The notes beneath the pieces are model-generated. The model was not told the origin of the DNA, did no database searches, and was given only the letters and a program-made list of their open reading frames with translations. Below, in pieces: positions 7,358 through 16,195 of a stretch of 64,000 bases of DNA. Every line of letters begins with the position of its first letter. The first letter of the stretch is position 1. Source of the stretch: G963674835 sp963674835 (GTDB lineage: Bacteria; Planctomycetota; Planctomycetia; Pirellulales; Thermoguttaceae); contig CAXXKC010000003.1 of NCBI GenBank assembly GCA_963674835.2, forward strand, positions 1 to 64,000, given 5' to 3'. The position numbers and the translations under genes are program-made.

Positions 7358-9573
7358 AGGAACAACACTCGATACAAGGTTCCGCCCACCGGGGATTCCG
7401 GTATTTCCACGGCGATGTTTGCCGAAAGCGTGCGCATTCCGTTGAAAGGACTCCAACTGAGGATGGGCGTGTTCCCCGTGGCCATCAATACGATCATCGT
7501 CTCTCCGACCGCCCGTCCAAAGCCGATCATCGTTCCGGCAAAGATGCCGGGACTGCCCGACGGCAGAATCACTCGCCGCAGCGTCTGCCACCGGCTTGCC
7601 CCCAGTGCCATGGATGCCGCAGTAAGGCTATGCGGTACCGACGAGAGCGAATCCTCGGCGATCGAGAAGATGATCGGAATCACGGCCAGCCCGAGCCCGA
7701 ATGCAATGATGATGCTGTTGCGCTGGTCCAGCCGCGTGTGCATCGCTTCGAACAGCCACTGGCGGAAGTTGCCGGCAAACAGCCACTGTTCCAACGTCGG
7801 TACGAGCAGCACTGCCAACCCGACTCCTGCGACAAGGACCGGCAGCATGGCGAGAAACTCGTAGCCGTTCTCGATCCGCTTGGCCCAATCCGACCATCGT
7901 AAGAGCTGCCACAGCACCATGAAGAGCACGAACACCAGCGGGATGGTCACAAAACTGGCAAACACCGCCAGAATCCACCGCTCAATGATGGGAGCCAGCC
8001 ACAGAGCGATCAAGAAGCCGATCACCACCGACGGAATCGCCGCCATGGTCTCGACCACGGGCTTGACCAGCGCCTTCAGCCGTGGCGTTGTGAACTGGCT
8101 CGTATAGGCCGCGGCAAACAAAGCCAACGGTACCGCCAGCAACATCGCGTAGAACGTTCCTTTGATCGTCCCGAACAGCAGTGGCACAAGGCTGAACTTC
8201 GGCTCGAAATCGGCCCCGCCCGTCGTCTGCCATGCATATGTCGGCTCGCTGTAACCCTCGTACAGCACTTTGCCGAAAAGTGTCTCCCAACTGACCTCTG
8301 GATGGGGGCAGTCGATCATCCACGCAACCATCTCGCCTTGCCCGCCCAGATCCATGATAGCGTTGCCACGCGCCGAGTAGCCAATCATCCGCCGTGGCGT
8401 TCCATCCTCTGGCGGAATTGCCAGCAGGCGGCGCTCGCTCGTCGGATAGTCGATGTGAATGGCGCCTCCTTCGGCAACACTCACGATCGACTTATTGCGC
8501 TGCGACGGCAAGATCCGATAGATTGGGCTGTCGTGCGAGCCCAATTGGTGCGCCAAACCAAGTCTTGCTTCTCGGCCGCCGCCCATTGGAAACCACGTCG
8601 ACACTTCACCGTGCGAATCGCCAACGGCCAGCGACACATCGCCCAACACCATGGCCAACGCGGTGATCGTCCGCTTGTCGCGAAACGCAGGGACAATCTC
8701 TGCGGCCGCAATTCCACCTTCGGACTCGAGGGTCCATCGCAGGATGCGGCCGCGTTCGGTACCGGCGTAGAGCGTCTGGCCGTCGCTGTCCATGGTCATT
8801 GCGGTAATGCGCCCGACAGCACCCTGCTCGATGGTTGTGCGTTCGAGCTTGCTCGTGCGCTCGCCAAGCAGATTCTCTTTGACGACCCGCTGCACGATCG
8901 ATATTCGATTGTCAGGCAAGAGGCGGACGCACACGAGATCACCATTCTGCGAGATCCGCATCAGGGCCATTTGCGGCTTGGGGCCACCGTCCGGAGGCAT
9001 TTCGCCCAACGTCGTTACGGCATGTGTGATGCGGCGATGTCCCTGGAGGTCGCCTTCCACGGCCACCGATATCTCCACCAACGAGACGCGACCATCAGAG
9101 CCCAGAAGGGTCCAGCGGCCCGCTCCGTGTTGTTCGGCCGCCTCGATGTGGCTTGCCTCGTTCGGTAACGCTCCGCCAGTCTCGCGATTCGATGGTGCTC
9201 CGGGACCATCGGAGCCTGATGCCGAAGGCAACCGATTCCGGCTGACCAGCCTGCCATGCCGCAGATCGAGAATCGCCAGCGTTGCATCCCGCAGGATCGC
9301 ATACGATGCCAGCGGGGCACCTCCGTGTTCGTCTGCGCCGAACTCGATACCTACGGCGACCACGTGCTCGGGCCGTATGCCCATCGGGAGCCGCGCCCGT
9401 GCTACTTCGCGGCATTGCCCGGGACGGAACAGGGGCAATGTCACGCCGACAATCAGCAGCAGGATTGCCACCACACTGGCAATGACTGTCACACCGCCCA
9501 GCGTAATCAACCAGCGTACCACGCGGTCGCGTCGCTTGCTTCTACGTATCGCACGCCGGTCTATGTTAGACAT
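7264..9573 (-). CDS. pstC: Phosphate ABC transporter permease PstC with large extracytoplasmic domain
   Basis: A permease of 769 residues, more than twice E. coli PstC. After one N-terminal membrane helix (VRWLITLGGVTVIASVVAIL) come about 400 residues of predicted periplasmic domain with WD/propeller-like repeats, for example DSDGQTLYAGTERGRILRW. The C-terminal ~300 residues are the permease proper with the loop EDSLSSVPHSLTAASMALGASRWQT. Large insertions of this kind are known in the PstC of some proteobacteria and planctomycetes. The longest frame starts at a TTG (9597); ATG 9573, giving MSNIDRRAIRR, is preferred. It sits 148 bp downstream of pstS. Confidence 0.93.
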   Translation of the reverse strand: MSNIDRRAIRRSKRRDRVVRWLITLGGVTVIASVVAILLLIVGVTLPLFRPGQCREVARARLPMGIRPEHVVAVGIEFGADEHGGAPLASYAILRDATLAILDLRHGRLVSRNRLPSASGSDGPGAPSNRETGGALPNEASHIEAAEQHGAGRWTLLGSDGRVSLVEISVAVEGDLQGHRRITHAVTTLGEMPPDGGPKPQMALMRISQNGDLVCVRLLPDNRISIVQRVVKENLLGERTSKLERTTIEQGAVGRITAMTMDSDGQTLYAGTERGRILRWTLESEGGIAAAEIVPAFRDKRTITALAMVLGDVSLAVGDSHGEVSTWFPMGGGREARLGLAHQLGSHDSPIYRILPSQRNKSIVSVAEGGAIHIDYPTSERRLLAIPPEDGTPRRMIGYSARGNAIMDLGGQGEMVAWMIDCPHPEVSWETLFGKVLYEGYSEPTYAWQTTGGADFEPKFSLVPLLFGTIKGTFYAMLLAVPLALFAAAYTSQFTTPRLKALVKPVVETMAAIPSVVIGFLIALWLAPIIERWILAVFASFVTIPLVFVLFMVLWQLLRWSDWAKRIENGYEFLAMLPVLVAGVGLAVLLVPTLEQWLFAGNFRQWLFEAMHTRLDQRNSIIIAFGLGLAVIPIIFSIAEDSLSSVPHSLTAASMALGASRWQTLRRVILPSGSPGIFAGTMIGFGRAVGETMIVLMATGNTPILSWSPFNGMRTLSANIAVEIPESPVGGTLYRVLFLCAVLLFLLTFLLNTVAEVVRQRLRQRYGRL

Positions 9574-9647
9574 GAGGACTGCCGGCGGTCGATCCAAAGC
9601 GTGAGGCGGCCATGCGATTCAATTCATGTACCGCCAGCATCACCACT

Positions 9648-9672
9648 TCGAACATCCAAGACGGTTGTTCGA
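9648..9672. promoter_or_regulatory. Hairpin between pstS and pstC
   Basis: TCGAACA and TGTTCGA form a 7-bp stem with an 11-base loop in the 148-bp spacer between pstS and pstC. Pst operons often make more pstS than pstCAB message, and a weak hairpin here could be a partial terminator or a 3' stabiliser. There is no T-run. Confidence 0.3.
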
Positions 9673-9721
9673 TGAGAGATCTTCTGCGCGCTCCGAACCT
9701 TCTCAATTCTTCCGCGGCCCC

Positions 9722-10699
9722 CTACCTGAGCTTGGCCAATTCCTTCTCCAACGCTGACGCCGGCAAGGGCCCGTAGCCGTCCTTGATCACAATCTCCTGC
9801 CCTTCACGAGACAGCACGAAGGTCATGAACTGTTGAATCAGCGGCGGAAGCGGCTCGCCGGGCTTCTTGGCAATGTACACATACAATCTTCGTGCAAGCG
9901 GATAAGACCCGTCAAGCGCCCTGTCGAACGATGGTTCCGCCAGCGGTTTCGTATGGTCAGCAGCCAACGGAACTGCGCGCACCTCCGACGTCTTATATCC
10001 GATGCCGGAGTAGCCGATCCCGGCACGGTCGTTCGCCACGGCGCTGACCACGGCCGCCGAGCCCGGCTGTTCCTTCACGGTGTCCTTGTAATCGCCCTTG
10101 AATAGCGCGTGTTCCTTGAAATAGGCATACGTACCGCTCGCCGAATTGCGGCCGTAGGCGCTGATGGGCAGCTTGGTCCACGCGCCGCTCAAACCCACTT
10201 GCCCCCACGTCTCGATGTTACCGTAGCCGCTCTTCCGTGTCTTCGAGAAGATGCAGTCCAATTGTGGCAACGTCAGCCCTCGGATCGGGTTGTCTTTGTT
10301 TACGTACACAGCCAGGCAGTCCAGCGCGACGCTCACCTGTGTGGGCTTGAAGCCGTGCACCTTCTCGAACGCGTCGACCTCTTCAGGCTTCATCATCCGC
10401 GACATGGGACCGAGCTGGGCGGTTCCCTGGGCGAGCGCCGGCGGCGCCGTCGCCGAGCCTTTCCCTTCAATCTGAATGGCCACATTCGGATAGATCTTCT
10501 GAAACGCCTCGGCCCAAAGGGTCATCAGGTTGTTCAGCGTGTCTGACCCGATGCTGTTGAGGTTGCCGGCAACGCCGGAAACCTTGGTGTACGGTTTCAC
10601 GGCCGACTCGACACCAGGCGCTGCGCCTGGCACACGACCCGCGCAGACAGCGACTGCGACGGCCGCCAGAGCCCAACTCCACCTCCAGAGACCGCTCAT
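9722..10699 (-). CDS. pstS: Periplasmic phosphate-binding protein PstS
   Basis: The high-affinity phosphate-binding protein that feeds PstCAB. The first ~25 residues (MSGLWRWSWALAAVAVAVCAG) are a signal peptide. GNLNSIGSDTLNNLMTLWAEAF and IQIEGKGSATAPPAL are the N-lobe phosphate-binding segments, and SAYGRNSASGTY is the second-lobe binding loop. Start ATG 10699 has AGGAGA about nine bases upstream and begins the signal peptide; the longer frame is rejected. At 325 residues it is normal length. It is the first gene of the minus-strand pst row and diverges from the porin gene. Confidence 0.95.
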   Translation of the reverse strand: MSGLWRWSWALAAVAVAVCAGRVPGAAPGVESAVKPYTKVSGVAGNLNSIGSDTLNNLMTLWAEAFQKIYPNVAIQIEGKGSATAPPALAQGTAQLGPMSRMMKPEEVDAFEKVHGFKPTQVSVALDCLAVYVNKDNPIRGLTLPQLDCIFSKTRKSGYGNIETWGQVGLSGAWTKLPISAYGRNSASGTYAYFKEHALFKGDYKDTVKEQPGSAAVVSAVANDRAGIGYSGIGYKTSEVRAVPLAADHTKPLAEPSFDRALDGSYPLARRLYVYIAKKPGEPLPPLIQQFMTFVLSREGQEIVIKDGYGPLPASALEKELAKLR

Positions 10700-10902
10700 G
10701 GATGTTTCTCCTGGATTCCATCCGGACTGGTTCTGTCGCCGTGCGAACCACGCCAAAGGCGTTTGTCGCACGTTTGCCACGACCTGTTCCAGCCCCGGCG
10801 AGCACACTCCGATGCCCCGCGAACGAAGCTAGAGACCCGGCAAATATGCTAACGACGAGTCTGGCCCATCGTCATCACTTTCCGCCGCATTGTATGTGGC
10901 GT

Positions 10903-10946
10903 CTGTTAGCACAGCGTGGGCCAATTGTTAGACTTCCGTTAGGACA
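10903..10946. promoter_or_regulatory. Candidate Pho box between pstS and the phosphate porin
   Basis: Four consecutive 11-bp units run from 10903 to 10946. Units 1, 3 and 4 begin CTGTTAG, TTGTTAG and CCGTTAG, so GTTAG recurs with 22- and 11-bp spacing. PhoB boxes in other bacteria are direct repeats of CTGTCAT-like heptamers with 11-bp periodicity, which this matches in spacing and partly in sequence. It lies about 200 bp from both the pstS start and the porin start, both known Pho-regulon genes elsewhere. Assignment to PhoB is inference. Confidence 0.5.
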
Positions 10947-11146
10947 GGTCGTCCGCATTCTTTCTCCCAATTACCGCGGCCGGTTCCTGTGGGCCGGCTG
11001 GAGGCACTGCTCTGGCAGGCTTTAACGACTGCAGACCTTTTCCTGAAACTCCCATCATTAGTGGATCGATCATTTATTCCGAGGTTACCAGAAACGCAAT
11101 GATCGTTTCGGCTGCTAATGCATCATCCGCGATTCGAGGAAGTGCA

Positions 11147-12604
11147 ATGCGTCACTTGCTTCACAGGCCATTCGCCACGGGCTTGCTAGTGATCGGGCTG
11201 TTCGTTGTTGTTTCCAATGCGCGTGGACAGAGCGATACGTTACCCGCCAATGGTAGCATTCGGCAATCGCTTCTCTTGCCAACCGATTCACCGTCGAATA
11301 CGCCGGCTTCCTACCTGACCGGGACCGATGCGCCGGCGCTGGACCTGGCGGCTCGCGTTGAGGCGCTCGAGAAGGCTCTCCAAGCCGCCAAGGATAAGGA
11401 AGCAGCCGCCAAAGCCAAGGCTGCTGGAGCACCCAGTGCCAGCGCCGGTGGCCGGATCTTCCTCGACAGCTACACGTTCGATCAGAGCCAACTCTCCCAC
11501 GGCACGTACGGCAATGCCGAGAATAGTGTCCTGTTTCGCGCCGCACGTCTCGAAGTCAATGGTGACGCTTTCCAAGATCTCTCCTACCAGATTGAACTCG
11601 ACTTCGCGCAATCGACAGTCGTCTTCAAAGACACGTTCATCGCTTTGCACGAGCTTCCTCTTGCAGGGAACTTCATTGCAGGCCATTACAAGGAACCCAT
11701 CAGTCTCGAAGAGCGCACCAGCAGCAAGTACATCACGTTCATGGAACGCAGCCTGGCCAACGCCCTGTGTCCTGCACGGAACACGGGTGTTTCACTGTAC
11801 AGCTGGGCCCCGACCCAACGGGCGACGTGGATGGCTGGTTGCTTCGCCGTTGTCGGCGACCACCCGCCGACCCTTACTTCCGACGACGGCCCCTATTCGG
11901 TTGCCGCTCGTGTAACTTGGCTTCCTTGGTACGATGCACCCAGCGACGGCCGTGGCCTGATTCACCTCGGCATGGGAGTCCGATATCAGAATTCTGAAGG
12001 TACGCTGCGGTTCTACAGCCGTCCGGAAGTCGGCTTGTTCCCAACCACCAACGGCACGACGACTAGCAGCTGCGTTGTCGACACGGGCAACTTCGCCGCG
12101 ACCGGCTTCACCACGCTCAACCCTGAGTTTGCGCTTGTCTATGGGCCACTCTCGTTCCAATCGGAATGGCTGGGCGCCTTGACCGATGGCTACGGCGCGA
12201 TCGGGAACGCCTTCCTCCACGGCTACTATGTCCAGGTGAGCTACTTCCTTACCGGTGAACACCGTCGCTACAAGACCAAGGCGGGTGTCTTCGATCGCAT
12301 CAAACCGATCGAGAACTTCTTTCGCTGGCGCACCTGCGACGGCTCAGTCGCCACCGGAACCGGGGCATGGGAGTTCGCGTATCGATTCTCACAACTTGAC
12401 CTCAACGACTCTGCCGCTGGCGTTCTCGGTGGCCGTGTATACGACAGCACGTTCGGTGTGAATTGGTACTGGAACCCTTACACTCGAGTCATGCTCAATT
12501 ACGTGTGTAGCACCGCCACACTTCCCGTCGGCAACCCGATCGATATAGCCGGCGGAGGTGGAACGGAGAACATCGTTGAAATGCGTTTCCAGATTGACTT
12601 CTAG
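11147..12604 (+). CDS. Phosphate-selective porin O/P family protein
   Basis: An outer-membrane beta-barrel protein of 485 residues of the OprO/OprP family, which lets phosphate or polyphosphate cross the outer membrane. It has a signal peptide (MRHLLHRPFATGLLVIGLFVVVSNARG), a short Lys/Ala coiled-coil segment at about 70-95, then the barrel with family landmarks FRAARLEVNGDAFQDLSYQIELDFA and GHYKEPISLEERTSSKYITFMERSL. It ends in Phe, as barrel proteins do. Start ATG 11147 has GAGGA six bases upstream; the longer frame from 11099 only adds residues before the signal peptide. It diverges from pstS and shares the candidate Pho box, so it is probably induced by phosphate starvation. Confidence 0.88.
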   Translation: MRHLLHRPFATGLLVIGLFVVVSNARGQSDTLPANGSIRQSLLLPTDSPSNTPASYLTGTDAPALDLAARVEALEKALQAAKDKEAAAKAKAAGAPSASAGGRIFLDSYTFDQSQLSHGTYGNAENSVLFRAARLEVNGDAFQDLSYQIELDFAQSTVVFKDTFIALHELPLAGNFIAGHYKEPISLEERTSSKYITFMERSLANALCPARNTGVSLYSWAPTQRATWMAGCFAVVGDHPPTLTSDDGPYSVAARVTWLPWYDAPSDGRGLIHLGMGVRYQNSEGTLRFYSRPEVGLFPTTNGTTTSSCVVDTGNFAATGFTTLNPEFALVYGPLSFQSEWLGALTDGYGAIGNAFLHGYYVQVSYFLTGEHRRYKTKAGVFDRIKPIENFFRWRTCDGSVATGTGAWEFAYRFSQLDLNDSAAGVLGGRVYDSTFGVNWYWNPYTRVMLNYVCSTATLPVGNPIDIAGGGGTENIVEMRFQIDF

Positions 12605-13048
12605 TCGAATCGTTCCACGCGTCGACAAAGCACCTCTGACGTGCCAATCGCCGAGCGGGTGAGGTCGCATTCAACGGACTGCGTCGCTTCTTGCGCCAGC
12701 GCAGTCGGAACACGTGTCATCCTTCACGGACACCACGATTTGGCTGTGCGTCTGCCCGTTCGATCAACGTGGTGGACCCCAACTCTGGACCGACGACTGC
12801 TGCGGGCCCCTCCCACATATCAGGGACGGCATGGCCCGTTGGCGTTCACATTGCCAATAGCCGGTTCCACGGCCCTTCGCCAACCGATGGGGTGACATGG
12901 CTGCCCCGGCAACATGGTTCCGTGTGTATTGGCTGGCCCGATGTCGATAATCTGGCCTTTTGTCCGCCAAAAGAACCGGCAGGTCTTGTTCCTCCTAGGG
13001 GGTGGGCTACAATCAGTGTCCGGGTGCTGTCACAAGGGGAGGGCAACG
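12605..13048. other. Intergenic region without recognisable gene
   Basis: 444 bp between the porin and the FGGY kinase. Only short overlapping frames are present and none has a plausible protein or ribosome-binding site. It probably holds the kinase promoter; no convincing terminator was seen. Confidence 0.6.
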
Positions 13049-14578
13049 ATGGGCTACATGGGAGTGGACGTCGGTACGACTGGCTGCAAGGCGGCCGTCT
13101 TCGATGACCGTGGTGTTCTTAAGTCGCTGGCATACAGCGAATATCCGCTGATCAGTCCCAAGCCCACCTGGGCGGAACTTGACTCCTCTCGGGTCAGTCA
13201 AGCGTGTTTCGAGGTGATTCGGGAGGCCGCCGCGTCCGCAGAGCAGGATCACATCCGTGCCCTTGCCATTTCTTGCCAGGGAGAAGCATTCACACCTATC
13301 GGCGCGGATAGCCAGTTCCTCGCCAACGCTATGGTTTCTTCGGACGCGCGAGCCGCTTTTCTCACACATGGATGGAGCAGCCAGTTCGGCTACTATCGCC
13401 TTTATGCGCTGACCGGTCATACTCCCCATCCCATGTTTACACTTTTCAAACTCCTTTGGCTTCGGCAACAGGCGAACGATGTCTGGGCGAATGCGACTCG
13501 CTTCTACTGTTTCGAGGAACTGCTCCAGATGCAACTGGGTGTCGAGCCGGCCATCAGTTGGCCTTTGGCTGGTCGCACTATGCTATTTAATGTTCGCACA
13601 CATCGCTGGGAAGACGAGATCCTCTCCGCCATTGATCTCGATGTCTCCCAACTCGCCAATCCTGTGCCGTCTGGAACAGTTGTTGGCACGATCCCTTCCG
13701 CCGTTGCTCGTGAGCTGGGCCTCCCGGATGGGGTGAAGGTGGTCGCCGGAGGACACGACCAGACCTGCGGAGCATTGGGTGCCGGTGTGGTCCGCCCGGG
13801 TGTGGCCATGTACGCAACTGGGACTGTCGAGTGCATCTGTCCCGCTTTCGATCGCCCCGTTTTTGAGAAGAATCTCTTCCGCAGCAATCTGTGCAACTAC
13901 GATCACACTGTGCAGGGCATGTACGCCACGATCGCGTTCAGCCTGACGGGTGGCAATCTCCTTCGCTGGTTTCGCGACCAGTGGGCGTACCAAGAACGAG
14001 AACAGGCCGCCCGTACTGCAGCCGATCCGTACTCGCTTATTCTCGACGCATTGCCTTCCGAGCCAACCGACCTGTTGGTCTTGCCGTATTTCACCCCATC
14101 GGGAACGCCGTACTTTGATGCCCACACACCGGGTGCCATTGTTGGCCTGCGACTGTCGACGACTCGAGAGCAGATGCTTCGCGGGCTTCTCGAAGGTGTG
14201 GCCTTCGAGATGCGACTGAACGTGGAAATCCTGGAGGCAGCCGGCGTGCACGTTCGGGAGTTGCGAGCGATCGGTGGCGGAGCCAAGAGTTCCGCTCTAA
14301 CCCAACTGAAGGCCGACGTACTTGGCCGACCGATCACCACCCTTTCAGTCAGTGAGGCGGGCTGCCTTGGGGCGGCCATGTTGGCCTGCTCTGCCGACAC
14401 AGGCGCTTCGCTGCACGACCTCGTTGACACATGGGTCCGCCCGGTGAGTGTCGTCGAACCCGACGCTCAGCGAGCGACCCTCTACAGCAGTCAGTTCGCT
14501 GCCTATAAGGAACTTTATCCAACCATACGTGGTTTTACTGCCCAGCACATTGCTGCAGAATTGGAGCACAGGTCCTGA
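13049..14578 (+). CDS. FGGY-family carbohydrate kinase (xylulokinase-like)
   Basis: A cytoplasmic sugar kinase of 509 residues, the usual FGGY size. The N-terminal phosphate-binding motif GVDVGTTGCKAAVFDD, the C-terminal domain motif GGHDQTCGALGAG and the ATP-site GGGAKS are all present. Start ATG 13049 has AAGGGGAGGG just upstream and places GVDVGTT at residue 5; the 45 extra residues of the longer frame are rejected. It is followed 152 bp later by a sugar-isomerase-like gene and then an amidohydrolase, so it probably phosphorylates the ketose made by that isomerase. The substrate (xylulose, fuculose, rhamnulose or another polyol) cannot be read from the sequence. Confidence 0.88.
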   Translation: MGYMGVDVGTTGCKAAVFDDRGVLKSLAYSEYPLISPKPTWAELDSSRVSQACFEVIREAAASAEQDHIRALAISCQGEAFTPIGADSQFLANAMVSSDARAAFLTHGWSSQFGYYRLYALTGHTPHPMFTLFKLLWLRQQANDVWANATRFYCFEELLQMQLGVEPAISWPLAGRTMLFNVRTHRWEDEILSAIDLDVSQLANPVPSGTVVGTIPSAVARELGLPDGVKVVAGGHDQTCGALGAGVVRPGVAMYATGTVECICPAFDRPVFEKNLFRSNLCNYDHTVQGMYATIAFSLTGGNLLRWFRDQWAYQEREQAARTAADPYSLILDALPSEPTDLLVLPYFTPSGTPYFDAHTPGAIVGLRLSTTREQMLRGLLEGVAFEMRLNVEILEAAGVHVRELRAIGGGAKSSALTQLKADVLGRPITTLSVSEAGCLGAAMLACSADTGASLHDLVDTWVRPVSVVEPDAQRATLYSSQFAAYKELYPTIRGFTAQHIAAELEHRS

Positions 14579-14730
14579 CTGTACCAGGCACATCGCACGC
14601 CCTCGTTGGTGATGTCTGAGAAAGGGCAGAGTCTTACGGTGATTCGGAAACGACTTCAATCTAGAGGACTCGGTCAATTCTCGCACGCCAGGGCCGTTCA
14701 ACGTGACTATTCAACACCGGAGACTGTCTT

Positions 14731-16113
14731 ATGATCCGCGCGACCGCAGGTTTCATCGTGTATGGCGTCCACAAAGACGGACTCGAGGACCCCATGGGCC
14801 AGCCGTTCATTGATGATCGGCTGATCGCCGATGCAAAACAGGCTCTCAGGGCACGCGACGTGGAACTAGTCGAGCACGGCACCGTCGTCGCCAGCAAGGC
14901 AGAAGCCCGCGAAGCGCTGAAAAGGATGAAGGACGACGACTGTGTCGACTGTGTGGTACTCTTCACCGGCACATGGGTTTGGGCCGCTCATTTGGTGGCT
15001 GCCATTCGCGACTTCGCCGGAACCGGCAAGGGCGTGCTCATCTGGACCCATCCCGGATCGCAGGGGTGGCGACCCGTCGGCGGCCTAGTACTGCATGGAG
15101 CCCTCCTGGAGGTCGGCATCGAGCACAAGTTCGTATACGGTCCCGCCGATGTGCCCGCTGAAGTCGATCGGGTCGTCAGTTTCTGCCGTGCTTCGCACAT
15201 GAAACAGCGTTTGAACATGGCGACCATCGGTACGTTTGGCGGCCGTGGCATGGGGCAAAGTTGTGGTGTCGCCGATCCCAGTCAGTGGATGCGGCAGTTC
15301 GGCGTTGACATTGACTCTCGTGATACCACCGAGCTCATCCACACTGCAGAACAAATCTCCGGCGAGGAGTTGGCCGCGCTTCAACCGAGAGTCGGCCAAC
15401 TCTTTGGCACGTTGCCCGAAGGCTCCCCAGTCAACGAACGGTCTATGCGACTGTATCTGGCTATCAAGAAACTGGTTGCCGCCTACGAGTGGGATTTCTA
15501 CACGATCCAGTCTTACCCTGGCATGGCCACCGACTACTCTGCAACGTGTTTCGCTCAGAGCATGATGCTTGAGGATGGCGTAGGCACGTCGACACTTGGT
15601 GACTTTAACACGGCGCTAACCGTGTTGTTGCTGACTGAGTTTAGTAGAGAGCCGGTGTACTATGGTGACCTGCAGCATATCAACAAAGAGAACCGAGAGA
15701 TCAAGATCATTGGCGATGGGGCGTGCCCGCCTTCCTTGGCCGGGAAACTCAGCCCCGCCGGCTTCGCTGAGCACGGGATCCCCACCGAAGGTGAGGCGGG
15801 AGGGCTCTCGGTGAAGTTGGTCTGCAAGGTGGGCGAAGGTGTGCTGGCCCGACTGGGCCGCATCGACGGGCTGTTCACCATGGTCCTTACCCGCTGCTCA
15901 GTCTTCGAACCACCGGCCGAAGAACTCCAGGTCCGCCAGCGCGAGTGCGGTATCCCCTTCTGGCCCCATGGTTTCGTCACTGCGCACTGCGATATAGACC
16001 AGCTACTCGAGCATTGGACGAACGAATACGCCTGCCTCGGCTACGGCGAACACCTGTATAATGAGATCATCGATTTCTGCCGCATGACCGACATCCATCT
16101 CATTCTCCCGTGA
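14731..16113 (+). CDS. L-fucose/L-arabinose isomerase-family protein
   Basis: 460 residues matching the fold of the L-fucose isomerase superfamily (the COG2407 type). Recognisable segments are LFTGTWVWAAHLVAAIRDF, LIWTHPGSQGW, GTFGGRGMG and the late TAHCDIDQLL...ACLGYGEH. Family members interconvert aldoses and ketoses using a divalent metal. It carries no export signal, unlike the related Tat-exported protein at 45477-47069. It sits between a sugar kinase and an amidohydrolase on the same strand and probably supplies the kinase. Many proteins in this family have unknown substrates, so fucose should not be assumed. Confidence 0.78.
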   Translation: MIRATAGFIVYGVHKDGLEDPMGQPFIDDRLIADAKQALRARDVELVEHGTVVASKAEAREALKRMKDDDCVDCVVLFTGTWVWAAHLVAAIRDFAGTGKGVLIWTHPGSQGWRPVGGLVLHGALLEVGIEHKFVYGPADVPAEVDRVVSFCRASHMKQRLNMATIGTFGGRGMGQSCGVADPSQWMRQFGVDIDSRDTTELIHTAEQISGEELAALQPRVGQLFGTLPEGSPVNERSMRLYLAIKKLVAAYEWDFYTIQSYPGMATDYSATCFAQSMMLEDGVGTSTLGDFNTALTVLLLTEFSREPVYYGDLQHINKENREIKIIGDGACPPSLAGKLSPAGFAEHGIPTEGEAGGLSVKLVCKVGEGVLARLGRIDGLFTMVLTRCSVFEPPAEELQVRQRECGIPFWPHGFVTAHCDIDQLLEHWTNEYACLGYGEHLYNEIIDFCRMTDIHLILP

Positions 16114-16122
16114 TACGGCAAG

Positions 16123-16143
16123 GTCCCCGGCTGCGTTGGGGAC
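16123..16143. terminator. Hairpin between isomerase-like and amidohydrolase genes
   Basis: GTCCCC and GGGGAC form a 6-bp GC stem with a 9-base loop, extendable by flanking AAG and TTT. Only three T follow, so it is a weak terminator candidate or a processing hairpin inside the cassette. Confidence 0.4.
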
Positions 16144-16195
16144 TTTCCCGTGCCCGTGTGAGTTGGGTCGGTAGTCACTCGACAGGGTCTCGCTC

